Origin: JBFMAE01 sp040756085
GTDB lineage: Bacteria; Desulfobacterota; BSN033; UBA1163
Length of the DNA stretch: 22,305 nt
Assembly: GCA_040756085.1 (NCBI GenBank)
Contig: JBFMAE010000309.1
Location: forward strand, 1 to 22,305
Direction of reading: 5' to 3'
Positions 21,182-22,305 of this stretch are shown piece by piece (positions within the stretch are counted from its first letter, which is position 1; every line of letters starts with the position of its first letter). The notes under the pieces were generated by a model that was not told the DNA's origin, did no database searches, and was given only the letters and a program-made list of their open reading frames with translations. The translations under genes were made by a program, and so were the position numbers.

Positions 21182-22305
21182 ATGGATGAGCCCTCTAAGA
21201 AACAACAGATCTTTCAGGACCTGAAGAAATTCATTTTGTCAAAGGCCTCCATCGTCTATATCCTGTCAGATGAGGAGGACCGGGCAGAAGCCCTCCTCAA
21301 AGAACTCTCCTCGACATTTCAACCCAAACCCAAGCTCTTCATCTGGAACCCCTTCCAGGGCTTGACCGTAGAAAATGAAGGGATCGATGATTCAAAAAAT
21401 CCTCTCGAAGCACTGGATAAAGTCATCCAGCGAACCGAACAGGCCTTCTATCTCTTTGAAGGGCTCCACACCTTTTTAAAGGCAGATCCCCTTGTGGGAA
21501 GGAAATTGAAGGACCTTCACCGTTCCCTCAAAAATAGGTATTCCACCCTTTTTATCATCGCGCCCACGTTGGTGGTTCCAGAGGAGCTTCATCGTGACAT
21601 GATTGTTTACGAACTCCCCATGCCGGATCCGAGTGAAGTGGAGCGGACTCTCATGGGAATCATTTCCGGAAGTCCCCAGGCTGCGAAGTTGACAGAATCC
21701 CTGACACCCGAACTGAAGGATCGGATGGTGAAGGCCGCCCTCGGCCTCTCCCTGGATCAAGTGGCCCGGGCCATCCGGACTGCCCTGATTGGAAGAACGG
21801 CAATCGATGCTTCTCTGATCGATGCGGTGATTGAAGAAAAGGGTCAATTGATCAAGAAGTCAGGAATCCTCAACCTGGTCACGAACAGACCTAATCTCGA
21901 TGAGATCGGAGGGTTAGAAAATCTGAAAGATTGGTTGAGGAAAAGATCGAAAATCTTGAGCGGTGAGGGAAAGTCCTTTGGTCTCCATCTCCCGAAGGGG
22001 GTCCTGATCACCGGGCTTTCGGGATGCGGGAAAAGCCTCTGTGCAAAGGTGTTCGCTTCTTTCTGGGGAATCCCCCTGCTCCACCTCGATATGGCCAGGC
22101 TCTACGATGGAACGATCGGAGAGCCCGAGGAGGCCTTACAGATCGCCCTCCGAACCGCAGAGTCCGTGGCACCTTCAGTCCTCTGGATCGATGAGATCGA
22201 AGCAGGAATCAGCATTCAAAGTCAGAAGGCCGGGGGTGGGACTCAATCCCGGGTCTTTGCCTCCTTCCTCACCTGGATGCAGGAAAAAACGGCCTTTGTC
22301 TTTAT
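21182..22305 (+). CDS. AAA+ ATPase, Ycf46-like (C-terminus cut by window edge)
   Basis: 374 codons are visible before the window ends. The N-terminal half (about 1-230) resembles a degenerate NTPase domain without a Walker A. The AAA core then begins with DEIGGLENLKDWLRKR, followed by Walker A GLSGCGKS and Walker B VLWIDEIE. The layout and the SGCGKSLCAK segment match the Ycf46 group of AAA+ proteins, found in cyanobacteria, plastids and scattered bacteria. The biochemical role of that group is poorly known. No ribosome site precedes the ATG. The predicted transcript starts about five bases upstream, so the mRNA may be nearly leaderless. The sensor and arginine-finger regions lie outside the window. 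It is divergent from lgt. Confidence 0.85.
   Translation, partial: MDEPSKKQQIFQDLKKFILSKASIVYILSDEEDRAEALLKELSSTFQPKPKLFIWNPFQGLTVENEGIDDSKNPLEALDKVIQRTEQAFYLFEGLHTFLKADPLVGRKLKDLHRSLKNRYSTLFIIAPTLVVPEELHRDMIVYELPMPDPSEVERTLMGIISGSPQAAKLTESLTPELKDRMVKAALGLSLDQVARAIRTALIGRTAIDASLIDAVIEEKGQLIKKSGILNLVTNRPNLDEIGGLENLKDWLRKRSKILSGEGKSFGLHLPKGVLITGLSGCGKSLCAKVFASFWGIPLLHLDMARLYDGTIGEPEEALQIALRTAESVAPSVLWIDEIEAGISIQSQKAGGGTQSRVFASFLTWMQEKTAFVF

Noticed and set aside
21476..21847. 123-residue minus-strand open frame
   Set aside because: It is antisense to the Ycf46-like gene, whose coding signal and motifs are clear.
1..22305. CRISPR arrays, rRNA or tRNA genes
   Set aside because: No regularly spaced direct repeats and no recognisable RNA gene were seen on either strand.

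Overview
The window looks like chromosomal DNA from an anaerobic or microaerobic, menaquinone-using bacterium. The futalosine menaquinone genes, an Aquifex-type aconitase, a YedE/YedF selenium-sulfur cluster and GC near 50% would suit Desulfobacterota, Nitrospirota or a relative. That placement is inference: there is no rRNA or other strong taxonomic marker here.

Layout. (1) 1-5104, minus strand: an operon reading aconitase -> sdhA -> sdhB -> GH57 glycoside hydrolase (cut by the window edge), driven by a strong sigma70-type promoter just upstream of aconitase. A long imperfect palindrome lies between sdhA and sdhB, and no membrane-anchor gene is present. (2) 5105-5735: a gene-free, repeat-rich spacer with a MITE-like inverted-repeat unit and the yedE promoter. 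(3) 5736-12401, plus strand: yedE (Se/S transporter), tusA, then a clearly AT-richer block (TIM-barrel sugar isomerase-like enzyme plus a complete NitT/TauT-type ABC importer), then yedF and a cysteine desulfurase-family protein. The outer genes form a typical selenium/sulfur trafficking set, so the embedded importer is a candidate uptake system for a Se or S compound. (4) 12412-20104, minus strand: a futalosine-pathway operon (tetR, mqnE, mqnC, purine phosphorylase-like gene, mqnX, mqnL, mqnP). mqnC is frameshifted. The TetR gene is flanked by two near-identical 16-bp palindromes, one at its own promoter and one just before mqnE. (5) 20105-20301: hairpins resembling IS200/IS605 ends. (6) lgt (minus) and a Ycf46-like AAA+ ATPase (plus, cut by the window edge), driven by back-to-back promoters.

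How the genes work together. MqnE makes aminofutalosine and MqnX deaminates it to futalosine. The phosphorylase-like protein is proposed here to remove hypoxanthine. MqnC cyclises the product, and MqnP and MqnL act late on the naphthoate ring. The quinone would serve the electron transfer to which SdhAB belongs. The main leads are the phosphorylase-like protein (degraded phosphate site, 6-oxopurine-type Asn), the ABC/TIM-barrel insertion in the selenium cluster, and the TetR/operator pair on the menaquinone operon.
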